In this document: piece after piece, positions 14,603-22,662 of the stretch
How the letters are laid out: each line of letters opens with the position of its first letter
Position numbering within the stretch: position 1 is the first letter of the stretch
Source: CAZIGK01 sp964538615
GTDB taxonomy: Bacteria; Pseudomonadota; Alphaproteobacteria; Rickettsiales; RI-342
DNA: 22,745 nt
Assembly: GCA_964538615.1 (NCBI GenBank)
Contig: CAZIGK010000030.1
Location: 1 to 22,745, forward strand
Direction: 5' to 3'
The notes under the pieces: model-generated
Told to the model about the DNA's origin: nothing
The model's database searches: none
What the model saw: only the letters and a program-made list of their open reading frames with translations
Position numbers and translations under genes: made by a program

Positions 14603-15283
14603 ATGCAGGCAAGTGATGTCATCGCTTATCTGAAAGCGCACCCAAATTTTCTGGAAGACCACCCGGAGCTGGTGGCACTGCTGACCCCCCCTGCGTACCG
14701 TGCCGGAGAGACGGTGCTGGATATGCAGCGTTTTATGGTGGAAAAACTGCGTAGTCAGATTGATTTATTGCAGGGGCAGTTTCGGCAAATGCTGGCCTAT
14801 GCTCGCGATAATCAGACAGCGTTACAGCAAGTGCATCATGCCTGTTTGCAGCTTTTACCCTGCACCAGCCGTAACGCACTGTTAGCGGTGATTCATGAGC
14901 AGTTTCCGCAGTGGTTTCGGGTGGATGTGGTGCGCCTGCTGACCGAGGCAGATGTATTGCAACAGGGGAATCTGGATGATCCGGAAGGTATGATGACGGT
15001 TCCGGTGGGGACGTTGAAGCCTTTGTTGGGACACGGAGATGTACGGCTGGGGTTGTTAGAGGATGTGGAAACGGAGCTGGCCAGCCGTCTATGTGGGGGT
15101 AGCAGCCCGATGATTGCCAGTTATGCTCTGGTGGATGCGGGGGAAAGCGCGCAGGGCTATGCGCGGGCGCTGTTATTTGCCACGCGGGATGCGGAATGTT
15201 TTGAAGAGGGGCAGGGAACCGATATTTTACGTTTTCTGGGTAAGGTGGTGGCGGAATTGCTGACGAAACACTGGGAAACCTAG
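14603..15283 (+). CDS. DUF484 family protein
   Basis: This 226-residue cytoplasmic protein starts with the DUF484 signature: DVIAYLKAHPNFLEDHPELVALLTPP (residues 5-30), then VLDMQRFMVEKLRSQIDLLQGQFRQMLAYARDNQ, a coiled-coil-like helix. The C-terminal part is a GAF-like alpha/beta domain (about residues 90-220), ending with the helix DILRFLGKVVAELLTKHW. DUF484 genes lie next to xerC in many proteobacteria, as here (xerC starts within 50 bases). The exact function is not established. Four bases after fliP suggests cotranscription with the flagellar genes. Confidence 0.9.
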   Translation: MQASDVIAYLKAHPNFLEDHPELVALLTPPAYRAGETVLDMQRFMVEKLRSQIDLLQGQFRQMLAYARDNQTALQQVHHACLQLLPCTSRNALLAVIHEQFPQWFRVDVVRLLTEADVLQQGNLDDPEGMMTVPVGTLKPLLGHGDVRLGLLEDVETELASRLCGGSSPMIASYALVDAGESAQGYARALLFATRDAECFEEGQGTDILRFLGKVVAELLTKHWET

Positions 15284-15323
15284 TGCGCGGTTACCAGCAG
15301 TGAATCAGCGGAAAACAGGAAAT

Positions 15324-16346
15324 ATGCCGATGCCGAAGCAACAGGCGCATCTATCTCTTTCGCGTGGGACGACGGCCAGCCAGCGGAGCGATGCCGTAGG
15401 ATTGGAGCATGCGCGTCTGGCATTGGCAGAGATCACCAAAGGCAGCAATTTACAGCCTCTGGTGCTGGGGTGGCTGGACTATCTGTTGGTAGAGAAAAAC
15501 CGCTCTCCTAAGACAGTGATTGCCTATGCGGGGGATCTATTGCATTTGTTGCAGGCGATGCGGCCATTGCATCCACAGGATTTTCATGCCGATGGTCTGC
15601 AGGCGTGGACGCTGATGCAGTTTCGGCAATGGTTGGCAGCACGGCACCAAGCTGAATATACATCAGCATCTACGCGCCGCGCACTTTCTGCCGTACGGCA
15701 GTGGTTTGACTGGTTGGCCAAACGGCACCATGTGACCAATGCCGCCATTATGCATGTGGTGATGCCGAAAGTGCGTCCTCCCCTGCCACGTGCCCTAAGC
15801 GTAGGGCAGGCAAAAGCGGCGGTAGAGGAGATAGAGACTCTGGCGGCGCAGGATTGGGAAGCCAGCCGCGACAAAGCCATATTACTCCTGCTATATGGCG
15901 CCGGGTTGCGTATGGGAGAAGTACTGGCCATACGCCTGAGTGACTGGCAAGGCGGCCAGTTGCGTGTGCGCGGTAAAGGCGGCAAGCAACGTATGGTGCC
16001 GCTACTTTCGCTTATTAACCGGGCGATGGAAGAATATGTCAGGCAATGTCCCTTTCCACCCTTGGCAGAGGAGCTGGTGTTTGTCGGGGTGCAGGGAAAG
16101 CCGCTACAGGCGGCTGTGATGGCGCGGCGCTTGATAGTGCTGAGGCGTGCGATGGGCTTGCCGGAACATATGACTGCACATGCGTTCCGTCATTCTTTTG
16201 CGACGCATTTATTGGCCAGTGGGGGCGATTTGCGCGAAATTCAGGAATTGCTGGGTCATGAAACACTGGCGACTACCCAGCGATATACGCAGGTGGAGAC
16301 CGAGCATATGCTGCACCTGTATCAGTCTGCGCATCCACGGGCATGA
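15324..16346 (+). CDS. xerC: Tyrosine site-specific recombinase XerC
   Basis: XerC, with XerD, resolves chromosome dimers at dif near the terminus. The product has an N-terminal core-binding SAM-like domain (about residues 45-145, including EKNRSPKTVIAYAGDLLHLL) and a catalytic domain with the full set of active residues: R in GAGLRMGE, K in GKGGKQR, HAFRHSFATHLL (His and Arg), His in LGHETLATTQ, and Tyr in the RYTQV nucleophile motif. Several starts are possible: GTG 15300, ATG 15324 and ATG 15330; AGGA at 15317 suits the last best. The N-terminal 40 residues look variable. The adjacent DUF484 gene supports a housekeeping Xer recombinase rather than a phage integrase. Confidence 0.92.
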   Translation: MPMPKQQAHLSLSRGTTASQRSDAVGLEHARLALAEITKGSNLQPLVLGWLDYLLVEKNRSPKTVIAYAGDLLHLLQAMRPLHPQDFHADGLQAWTLMQFRQWLAARHQAEYTSASTRRALSAVRQWFDWLAKRHHVTNAAIMHVVMPKVRPPLPRALSVGQAKAAVEEIETLAAQDWEASRDKAILLLLYGAGLRMGEVLAIRLSDWQGGQLRVRGKGGKQRMVPLLSLINRAMEEYVRQCPFPPLAEELVFVGVQGKPLQAAVMARRLIVLRRAMGLPEHMTAHAFRHSFATHLLASGGDLREIQELLGHETLATTQRYTQVETEHMLHLYQSAHPRA

Positions 16347-16374
16347 TGTTTTACGAAGGAGTATGCTGAGCGGG

Positions 16375-19300
16375 TTAGCCCCGACCGCTACCTCTGGATT
16401 GATTGGCTTTACGCCCCTGTTCGACAAATTGTTGGTATAGCTTTTCGATCAGCGGCAGAGCGATACTCTCGGCGATATTGGGGGGGCGTTCCCGCTGGGC
16501 TTGCAGCACTTTCCCCCGCATGGCTTCCTGCTGGACGTGAACTGGGCGCTCAGGATGCAGGATCACCAGATCAGGCTGGTTTTGCCGCCGTGCCAGACCG
16601 ATGATCGTTTCAAACGCCTTATGCAGCATGCCCGGTAGTTTTAGTGAACTGGCGAGCAAACCTTCATCCTGCCGGAGCGGGGTGCCTTTTCCGGCAACGG
16701 TCGTTAGCAGACCATAGAGTACTGTCCGGTCAACTTCTCCGGTACGGAAGGCGGCAAATAGACTCTCGATATGTTTTTGCGGTTGCGCTTTCAGGGTGGT
16801 CATGGCATCGCCCCGACCCACTAAACCCCGCATCATGGCAACCAGATAATCTTTTTTCATCTCGTAATCCGGGTGGGTTGGGTGCTGGTTCAGAGCGGCA
16901 AGTTCTTCGCGGATGACGGTGCTAATAACATCCGGGCCAAGGTTTTTATCCTGTTGTGTACGAATAATAATTTTGCCCATCAGTGCGCCAAGCACTTCTT
17001 TTTGCGCTGGCGTGGGGGGGACGAAGGAAATGGTGCCGTTCTCATGGAACAGGGAGTGGATTGCGGCGATATCGTACATGTAGATATGGATTTCTTCTCC
17101 ACGGTGCGAAGGAATAATCTCGATATTCATGTTGCGTCCATGACGATCAAGATCCTGTAATTCTCCGCGCAAGGTCTGATAATTTTCTGCTGCTTCCAGA
17201 CCCAGAGCGATATCTTCTCTACGTTTTTGCCCACCCGGTACATCAACGGGTATAGCATTGAAATGAATGCCCGGTGCCTGACTGTTGAGTTTCCAGTCCT
17301 GTCCGTGGTCACGCCATTCGACAACGTGAAAATGCACGGTACGATGATTGCCGATTTTGATGCGCAGGCCATCGAAATTACGGGTCTGGATAGCTGACTG
17401 TTCTTTCAGCAGGTCGTAATCGGTTTCGACTCTGGACATCCGCATGGCATATTGTGCCATGTCACGCACAGGTTCAAACTCTGGTCGTAGAGGAATAAAT
17501 TTATTCAGTGTTTCAATGATGATACCAAATTGTCTGCGGGCGATGGTCTCAATGTTTTTGCGCTTCAGCGTCAGTACTCCGGCATCGGTGGAGACGGCAT
17601 ATTGATAACGTCCACCGCCCAATAATTTTCCGATACGACCGAGCTGTTGCCGCGTTTCTACTCCATTGCCGCGAACCGGGTCATCAATCATGGCTTCATC
17701 CATACGCTCAAAAATATTCCAGCGTAGCGGTAAATCCACCTGGCTTTTGGAGCCTTCCATATCCCTGCGCACATCTTCGGGCGTTGAAGGGTGGCCATGA
17801 ATAGCCTGTGCGAAAGTATAGCCGGCTGGCCCCAAAGCGCTGAGTACCCGCATGGCGGTTGCGCCGATACCTTTTTGACGATGAATACCCCGACTTTCTT
17901 CCACATCGCGCGCGCCCGCTGCGACCATGAGTCCGCCGAGCAGTATACGTTTTTCCGAATCGCTATCAACGCTATCCATATAACAGCGCACCAGCATTTT
18001 GATGTCTTCTGCGTGCGGCTCACCTTCAGGTAGCGCCCGCATCAGCACATGCTCCATCACCTGTGGTAACAGGGTTTGCGTATTGCGGCTGGGCGGAAAG
18101 AGCATTTGCGAAATCATGATGCTCTGTACATCCTGAGAGCCGACCCAAAAATTGCGGTGCAGGTTTTTCATCACCGCATAGAGACCCTCATTATCCAGCC
18201 GCCAATGCTTGCTGCGGATATGGTTTTGATAGGAGTTTCCGTGCGCGGAAGTGACATCCAGCCGGTCTAGCAATAATTGGCAATTCTGGTCAGTCGCTGC
18301 ACCACAGAGAAAATCAGCCACCGCTTTGGCGCGTTCGGGGTCATCCCCGGCCAGATTCAGGCCGAGGTCTGTGATGGAAGCTTCCAGATGTTTATGCAGC
18401 AAAGACATTCCACCCAACGCTCCCAGCCGGTCGCGGGTGACGAAACTATTGGTGCGCTGGGTTTCCGTTGCTTCTGCCAGACGTGCGAAAAGTGCAGGAG
18501 CGTAAAGACCAACCGATTCCTGAAATTGTGGTATATCCTTCCCTTTGTTGTCCTGTTGCAGCATCCATGAGTCATGCAAAATCTGCTGATACTGTTGGTC
18601 CCACTCTGCTGTCATGGGATCCACACCCAACCGCTCGGCATGGATGGACACCCAACCATTGATGATGCGGTCGCGGTTGTCGGGGTTGCCGAGCTTGAGC
18701 TGCCGCATGATAGACTGCAACGCCTGTAGGCGTGCCTGCGGATCAGAAATGGCGAGAGCCAGATCCGTGAGTCGGGTTTCCATTTGTTCCTGAAGTTCAG
18801 GGTAGTAAGACAAAAGGTAATAGGGATGCGAGGTATAGGTTTGGATGGCTTCCAGCATGGCGGCTGGTTCTGTTTCGTGGTGCAGATGCCAGACGACCTG
18901 CGTTGGTAACCGTTCGACCAGCAGCTTGTCCAGCGTATGATCCACATTCATGCAGGCATAGGCATATTGTTCCAGCCGTTTGATCTCTGACGGAGGGATG
19001 AATTCCTTTGGCGATTGCTCAAGCGCATGGCGCATTTGTTCTGCTACGGCATGGGCAAACAGCTGGCAGGCATGGTGCCCGATGGACCAGCGGATATCCT
19101 GATCCAGTTTATCTGCTGGCAGAGAGGAATCCAACGTTTGTGGCGCTTTCTGCTGAAGCACGCGCAGGACACTGTAGGTTTCGCCATAGATTTGCTGGAT
19201 GAAGGGGAGCAAGTCCGACAGGTTTGCCACATTGTCGTAGCCAAGAACTGTCTGGAGAGAGATCACAGGGCGTTGCGATGCTTCATAGGGATGCCGTTGC

Positions 19301-20343
19301 GGATCAAGCTCCAGATGACGGCATTGCATCAGGGTGAGCAGGCGGTCATGTTTGGTAAACATGTGATAGGGGTCTTCCAGAACCAGCCGTACCAGCGGGT
19401 GTTGCAGGCTTGCACCCACTTGTCCAAGCCAGGTTTCATCGCGCAGAAAACCATCACCACATAATAAACTGACCAGCGATTGGGGTTGTTCTGCAAAGCC
19501 TTTTGCCGCCCCAAAATCTGGGTGATGCAAGGGGAAGAAAGCCCGGTAGATAATCGGCTTCCAGTGGTCGGGGTCTGATTGGAGAAGTTTCTCGATCTCT
19601 GCCGCCAGTTTTTCGCTGGAGGGATGCGAAACATCCGGCAGGAAACTGAGTGGAACCATCAATGCCGTGCGGTAGTCGGTCAGGAATTGCTGTAAGCCTT
19701 TGCCATCTTCTTCGGCAATCCGGCTCCAGTCGGCGTTGTTCGATTGCAGCAGGCTATTGTAATGGGAATGCTTGATCCAGATACGCTCCTCATGCTCGGC
19801 ATAAAGGCGGAAGGGGTAGCTGAGCCATTCGAAGGTTGCCTGACGGCGCTCTTCGGGGAAAAATGCCTGAATCTTCCCCTCGGATTCACGTAGAATTTCA
19901 TCCAGCATGCGACTGGTTTCTTGCACATGATCATCCGCATATGCCATTAAGTCAGGGTCATCCCCATGCAAGTGGCTTTCCAGCCATTGGAACTGGCCGC
20001 TGAACCAGCCCAGACGCTGATCATAACGGTTGCGAGGCAGTTGCCGATACCCTAGTAGTGCGCCTTCTGGGGTCACAATGTAATCATGCAGGGAACGGAT
20101 GCCGGGCGTGGCAATGACGGGCGGCTGTGGTGGGTTATCTCCAGACTGTTCAAGCAAGTGACCACTGACGCCTAGCAAGCCGAGTGCGGTGCGCATGGCA
20201 TCCGTGAGCTTTTTTACGCGCATCCATGGCAGAACGGGTGCTGTTGCTGCTGCGTTATTTAGTGCTGTCTGTATTTGCTCTGCATCTGCTTGTTCTGGGA
20301 GTGCATCCAGTGCGTTATAGGCTTGTTGCTGTGTGTGACTCAC
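16375..20343 (-). CDS. Very large protein with ABC1/UbiB-like degenerate kinase region
   Basis: This 1322-codon frame encodes a protein I do not recognise as a whole. Residues 1-820 look helical and soluble. Residues 825-990 resemble the ABC1/UbiB/AarF atypical kinase fold: LGPAGYTFAQAI (837-848) parallels the KxGQ helix LGPxFIKLGQ with the Lys replaced by Thr, LGGGRYQYAV (908-917) sits where the Ala-rich loop is expected, LTLKRKNIE (924-932) aligns with the VAVKVQRPGI lysine strand, and ETDYDLLKEQ (973-982) aligns with the ExD motif. The C-terminal 330 residues are unassigned. There is no signal peptide and no clear membrane segment. The GTG start at 20343 has no ribosome binding site, and the frame stays open upstream to the assembly gap, so the true start lies in or beyond the gap. 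Kinase activity is doubtful. Confidence 0.7.
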   Translation of the reverse strand: MSHTQQQAYNALDALPEQADAEQIQTALNNAAATAPVLPWMRVKKLTDAMRTALGLLGVSGHLLEQSGDNPPQPPVIATPGIRSLHDYIVTPEGALLGYRQLPRNRYDQRLGWFSGQFQWLESHLHGDDPDLMAYADDHVQETSRMLDEILRESEGKIQAFFPEERRQATFEWLSYPFRLYAEHEERIWIKHSHYNSLLQSNNADWSRIAEEDGKGLQQFLTDYRTALMVPLSFLPDVSHPSSEKLAAEIEKLLQSDPDHWKPIIYRAFFPLHHPDFGAAKGFAEQPQSLVSLLCGDGFLRDETWLGQVGASLQHPLVRLVLEDPYHMFTKHDRLLTLMQCRHLELDPQRHPYEASQRPVISLQTVLGYDNVANLSDLLPFIQQIYGETYSVLRVLQQKAPQTLDSSLPADKLDQDIRWSIGHHACQLFAHAVAEQMRHALEQSPKEFIPPSEIKRLEQYAYACMNVDHTLDKLLVERLPTQVVWHLHHETEPAAMLEAIQTYTSHPYYLLSYYPELQEQMETRLTDLALAISDPQARLQALQSIMRQLKLGNPDNRDRIINGWVSIHAERLGVDPMTAEWDQQYQQILHDSWMLQQDNKGKDIPQFQESVGLYAPALFARLAEATETQRTNSFVTRDRLGALGGMSLLHKHLEASITDLGLNLAGDDPERAKAVADFLCGAATDQNCQLLLDRLDVTSAHGNSYQNHIRSKHWRLDNEGLYAVMKNLHRNFWVGSQDVQSIMISQMLFPPSRNTQTLLPQVMEHVLMRALPEGEPHAEDIKMLVRCYMDSVDSDSEKRILLGGLMVAAGARDVEESRGIHRQKGIGATAMRVLSALGPAGYTFAQAIHGHPSTPEDVRRDMEGSKSQVDLPLRWNIFERMDEAMIDDPVRGNGVETRQQLGRIGKLLGGGRYQYAVSTDAGVLTLKRKNIETIARRQFGIIIETLNKFIPLRPEFEPVRDMAQYAMRMSRVETDYDLLKEQSAIQTRNFDGLRIKIGNHRTVHFHVVEWRDHGQDWKLNSQAPGIHFNAIPVDVPGGQKRREDIALGLEAAENYQTLRGELQDLDRHGRNMNIEIIPSHRGEEIHIYMYDIAAIHSLFHENGTISFVPPTPAQKEVLGALMGKIIIRTQQDKNLGPDVISTVIREELAALNQHPTHPDYEMKKDYLVAMMRGLVGRGDAMTTLKAQPQKHIESLFAAFRTGEVDRTVLYGLLTTVAGKGTPLRQDEGLLASSLKLPGMLHKAFETIIGLARRQNQPDLVILHPERPVHVQQEAMRGKVLQAQRERPPNIAESIALPLIEKLYQQFVEQGRKANQSRGSGRG

Positions 20344-20360
20344 CTGCGCCGGCGTGGGGG

Positions 20361-21842
20361 TTAGGGGCTTGAACCCATCATGGAAACGTACCGTGCGCNN
20401 NNNNNNNNGGAGAGATCACGTTGCTGCATGGCAGGCAACAGACGCATGTCATCGGCATACACCTGCAACAAGCGATGAATTTCACGCGCTGAACGGATAG
20501 CTTCTTCATCCGTTGTGGCATGTGAGAAAACGCGTGCGGCTTCGTCCAGCAAACGGTACGGGCCAAGCGGTGGTATATATTCGTCTTTCAATGAAAACTG
20601 ATTTTCCAATCTGGCGACCGATTGGTAAATGCCATAAAACACGTTCGATCCCAGAGGTTGTAGAGGAGAGTTGGCTGACTGTGCAACCTGCAATGCTGTT
20701 AAGTGACGAACCATGTGTAGATGAACTTGATGGGCTCTGTCCTGCAGGTGATCCGGCAACGCATTGGGGAAGATTTTCAGAACATTGGAATCCTGACGAC
20801 CGGATACATTATTCTGTGGGTTTATGCCTTCCTCAACCTCTTGGGCAAGCCGTTGATAGAGACGAGAAACTGCGGTGAAATACTGTTGCAGCACCGGTTC
20901 TTCGTACGACTCGATTCTGCGGATGGAATGTCCCAGTTCCGTCTCACGCTGCGTCCTGTATACGGGATCGGTCTGTTGTCGCAGCAGTTCCAGTAATGCC
21001 TCATAACAGGCTAACATGCGCTCCGCCGGATCAGGATAGGCGGTAGCCAACGCAGCGAAACGATCTTCCATTTCGGTTTCAAAACGACGTGGAACCCGCA
21101 CCTGTTGCCCCAGCCGCATGAGGAATGCCGGTGCGTCACGGTGATCGACTGTCCGTTCATAACCCTTGCTGTCCATCGCTGTGAACGTATCTTCCGCCAT
21201 GCGATAGCCAACGGGATCGGATGGATGGGTGGACGCGATAATACTCAGTCCTTCCCAGAAGCCAATTTTGGGTGCCTTATCTGTTTTACGGCTTTCCTCT
21301 CCATAACCGAAGTGTCGGTACCAGTCGATCATACCGTGTATATCTTCTCCGGCGGCATGTACGATTTGCAGTGCCAGTTGCTCTGCCATCACTTCTTCAG
21401 GTTTGCCATAGCGAACATCGCCAAATTTTCGGCGAATAAATAAATGTGCCAGCTCATGTGCGACCAGATGCATGACAACCCGGCGGGGTAAGGGAGCCTC
21501 CAGAGGCTTTTCTGACTGGTAATGCAGGTTTTCCATCATGCCGCGGGTCAGGGTGAGAAGACCGGCATCCCGCTGACGATGATATTGCATGGAGGCGTTG
21601 GGCTGGGTGCTATCCTGAATGACGTAATGCAATTCCTGATCGAGGGGGTTATAGCCTTCATCGCTAAGAAAGGCACGAATGACAGGTGTGGCTTTCTCCA
21701 GCATTGGGCGAACCAACGCTTCCATTTCTTGCTGGAACTCTAGTCGAATTGGGTCATTGGGATGCAATAGACGGTTTTCGTCCAGCCAGACGGCCATTTG
21801 CTCGTCCGTTCCACCAATCAATTCTCGCAGACGATTGTCCAC
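20361..21842 (-). CDS. M48-like zinc metallopeptidase-like protein
   Basis: This soluble protein has no signal peptide. H129-E-L-A-H133 in the helix RRVVMHLVAHELAHLFIRRKF gives two zinc ligands and the catalytic Glu. E150 in EEVMAEQLAL matches the third-ligand helix ExxA[DE] of M48 peptidases, and STHPSDPVGYRMAED (204-218) matches the conserved STHP..R region of that family. Residues 230-470 are helical and unassigned. GGAG lies seven bases before the GTG start, which supports it. The stop at 20361 lies beyond the ten-N gap, so the last eleven residues and the end are uncertain; the coding stretch is reliable only down to about 20409. It lies 94 bases downstream of the thioesterase and just before the very large gene. 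It may be the N-terminal part of that protein. Confidence 0.75.
   Translation of the reverse strand: MDNRLRELIGGTDEQMAVWLDENRLLHPNDPIRLEFQQEMEALVRPMLEKATPVIRAFLSDEGYNPLDQELHYVIQDSTQPNASMQYHRQRDAGLLTLTRGMMENLHYQSEKPLEAPLPRRVVMHLVAHELAHLFIRRKFGDVRYGKPEEVMAEQLALQIVHAAGEDIHGMIDWYRHFGYGEESRKTDKAPKIGFWEGLSIIASTHPSDPVGYRMAEDTFTAMDSKGYERTVDHRDAPAFLMRLGQQVRVPRRFETEMEDRFAALATAYPDPAERMLACYEALLELLRQQTDPVYRTQRETELGHSIRRIESYEEPVLQQYFTAVSRLYQRLAQEVEEGINPQNNVSGRQDSNVLKIFPNALPDHLQDRAHQVHLHMVRHLTALQVAQSANSPLQPLGSNVFYGIYQSVARLENQFSLKDEYIPPLGPYRLLDEAARVFSHATTDEEAIRSAREIHRLLQVYADDMRLLPAMQQRDLSXXXXARYVSMMGSSP
20399..20408. other. Assembly gap (10 N)
   Basis: Ten undetermined bases interrupt the sequence. A run of exactly ten N is a common placeholder for a gap of unknown length. 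The frames entering from the right (metallopeptidase-like) and continuing on the left (very large protein) differ by a non-multiple of three at the given length. Confidence 0.95.
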
Positions 21843-21936
21843 AAAAGCACTCCAAAACCTACTGCTGCCATTGTGAGGTTATGCGCAACCGTTGACGCTT
21901 CCATGAAGATACCATGAAATTTTTATGACAATTGGC

Positions 21937-22335
21937 TTACGCCTCGATGACCACTGCTTTGCGATCCTCGTTGATGGCGACATAGATAAACTCGCCTTCG
22001 GTCACTTTCTCTCTCAGAGTGGCCGCGTTCGGTTGGCGGCAACGGCGTTCGACCCATGTTTCGATTCTGACCCGGATGCTGGTGCGTCCGATACGTACAA
22101 TCTCGCCGTAGCACTCGACGCAATCGCCAATATAGACCGGTAGGTGGAAGGTCATATTTTCAACGGCCACTGTTACTACCCGGCATCGCGCCCGGTCACG
22201 GGCAACGATACCGCCTGCCAGATCCATCTGACTTAAAATCCAGCCGCCGAAAATATCGCCATCGGCATTGGCATCTGCCGGCATGGCGATGACCTTGATT
22301 TCGGGAATACGTCCCTGCGGGGTGTGGGTAGGCAT
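21937..22335 (-). CDS. YciA-type acyl-CoA thioesterase (hotdog fold)
   Basis: This 132-residue hotdog-fold enzyme is expected to hydrolyse acyl-CoA esters to CoA and the free acid. The family signature MPADANADGDIFGGWILSQMDLAGGIVA (about residues 18-45) contains the Asp-rich catalytic loop at the start of the hotdog helix. VENMTFHLPVYIGDCVECYGEIVRIGRTSIRVRIETWV gives the beta-strands that line the CoA site. It ends with GEFIYVAINEDRKAVVI. The length fits YciA. The ATG is preceded by no strong ribosome binding site. A TATACT element lies 40 bases upstream. It is the first gene of a run followed by the metallopeptidase-like gene 94 bases downstream. Confidence 0.93.
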   Translation of the reverse strand: MPTHTPQGRIPEIKVIAMPADANADGDIFGGWILSQMDLAGGIVARDRARCRVVTVAVENMTFHLPVYIGDCVECYGEIVRIGRTSIRVRIETWVERRCRQPNAATLREKVTEGEFIYVAINEDRKAVVIEA

Positions 22336-22374
22336 AGGGGGCGACCACAGTTTTTATTCCAAATTAAGAACAAC

Positions 22375-22380
22375 AGTATA
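22375..22380 (-). promoter_or_regulatory. Putative -10 element upstream of the thioesterase
   Basis: Minus-strand TATACT matches the -10 consensus at five of six positions and would place the start near 22368, about 33 bases before the ATG. No convincing -35 hexamer lies 16-18 bases upstream. Confidence 0.3.
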
Positions 22381-22485
22381 GCGTCTGCACGTTTATCAAT
22401 CATGAATAGGTGGTGTTTTTTTCCTGAAGCCAACGTGGATTGCATGCGGAAGCCGATACGTGCGATGGCGCACACGGGTATATCG

Positions 22486-22568
22486 GGCGTTGCCCTTGCA
22501 GCGATAGGCGTATGGTGAACCCACTTCGTGGCTTCTGACACCCAACATCTGACCAACAAAAAAGCCAC
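22486..22568. repeat. Direct repeat copy 1
   Basis: This 83-base unit recurs at 22663-22745 with four mismatches by my count (79 of 83 identical). It holds an imperfect GCGTTGC hairpin at its left end, an inner CCAC/GTGG hairpin, and the pair GTGGCTT (22528-22534) with AAGCCAC (22562-22568). No coding capacity is evident. It forms part of a 410-base stretch to the window end with no supported gene. Confidence 0.85.
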
Positions 22569-22600
22569 CTGAAAAGGTGAAGAGAAAGGGCGAAGGTGGC
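22558..22600 (-). terminator. Terminator-like hairpin in the repeat region
   Basis: On the minus strand GCCACCT (22600-22594) pairs with AGGTGGC (22570-22564), followed directly by six T (22563-22558). An alternative shorter hairpin CACCT-GAAA-AGGTG sits at the same place. The loop of the longer form is large (23 bases). It could stop transcripts entering from the right before the thioesterase gene. The second repeat copy has the same T run, but its partner arm lies beyond the window. Confidence 0.5.
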
Positions 22601-22662
22601 GGGATTATGCTCGCACAGCATCGGTGATGCTGGCTGCGCGGCAAAGACTAAGCGTTGCTTCT

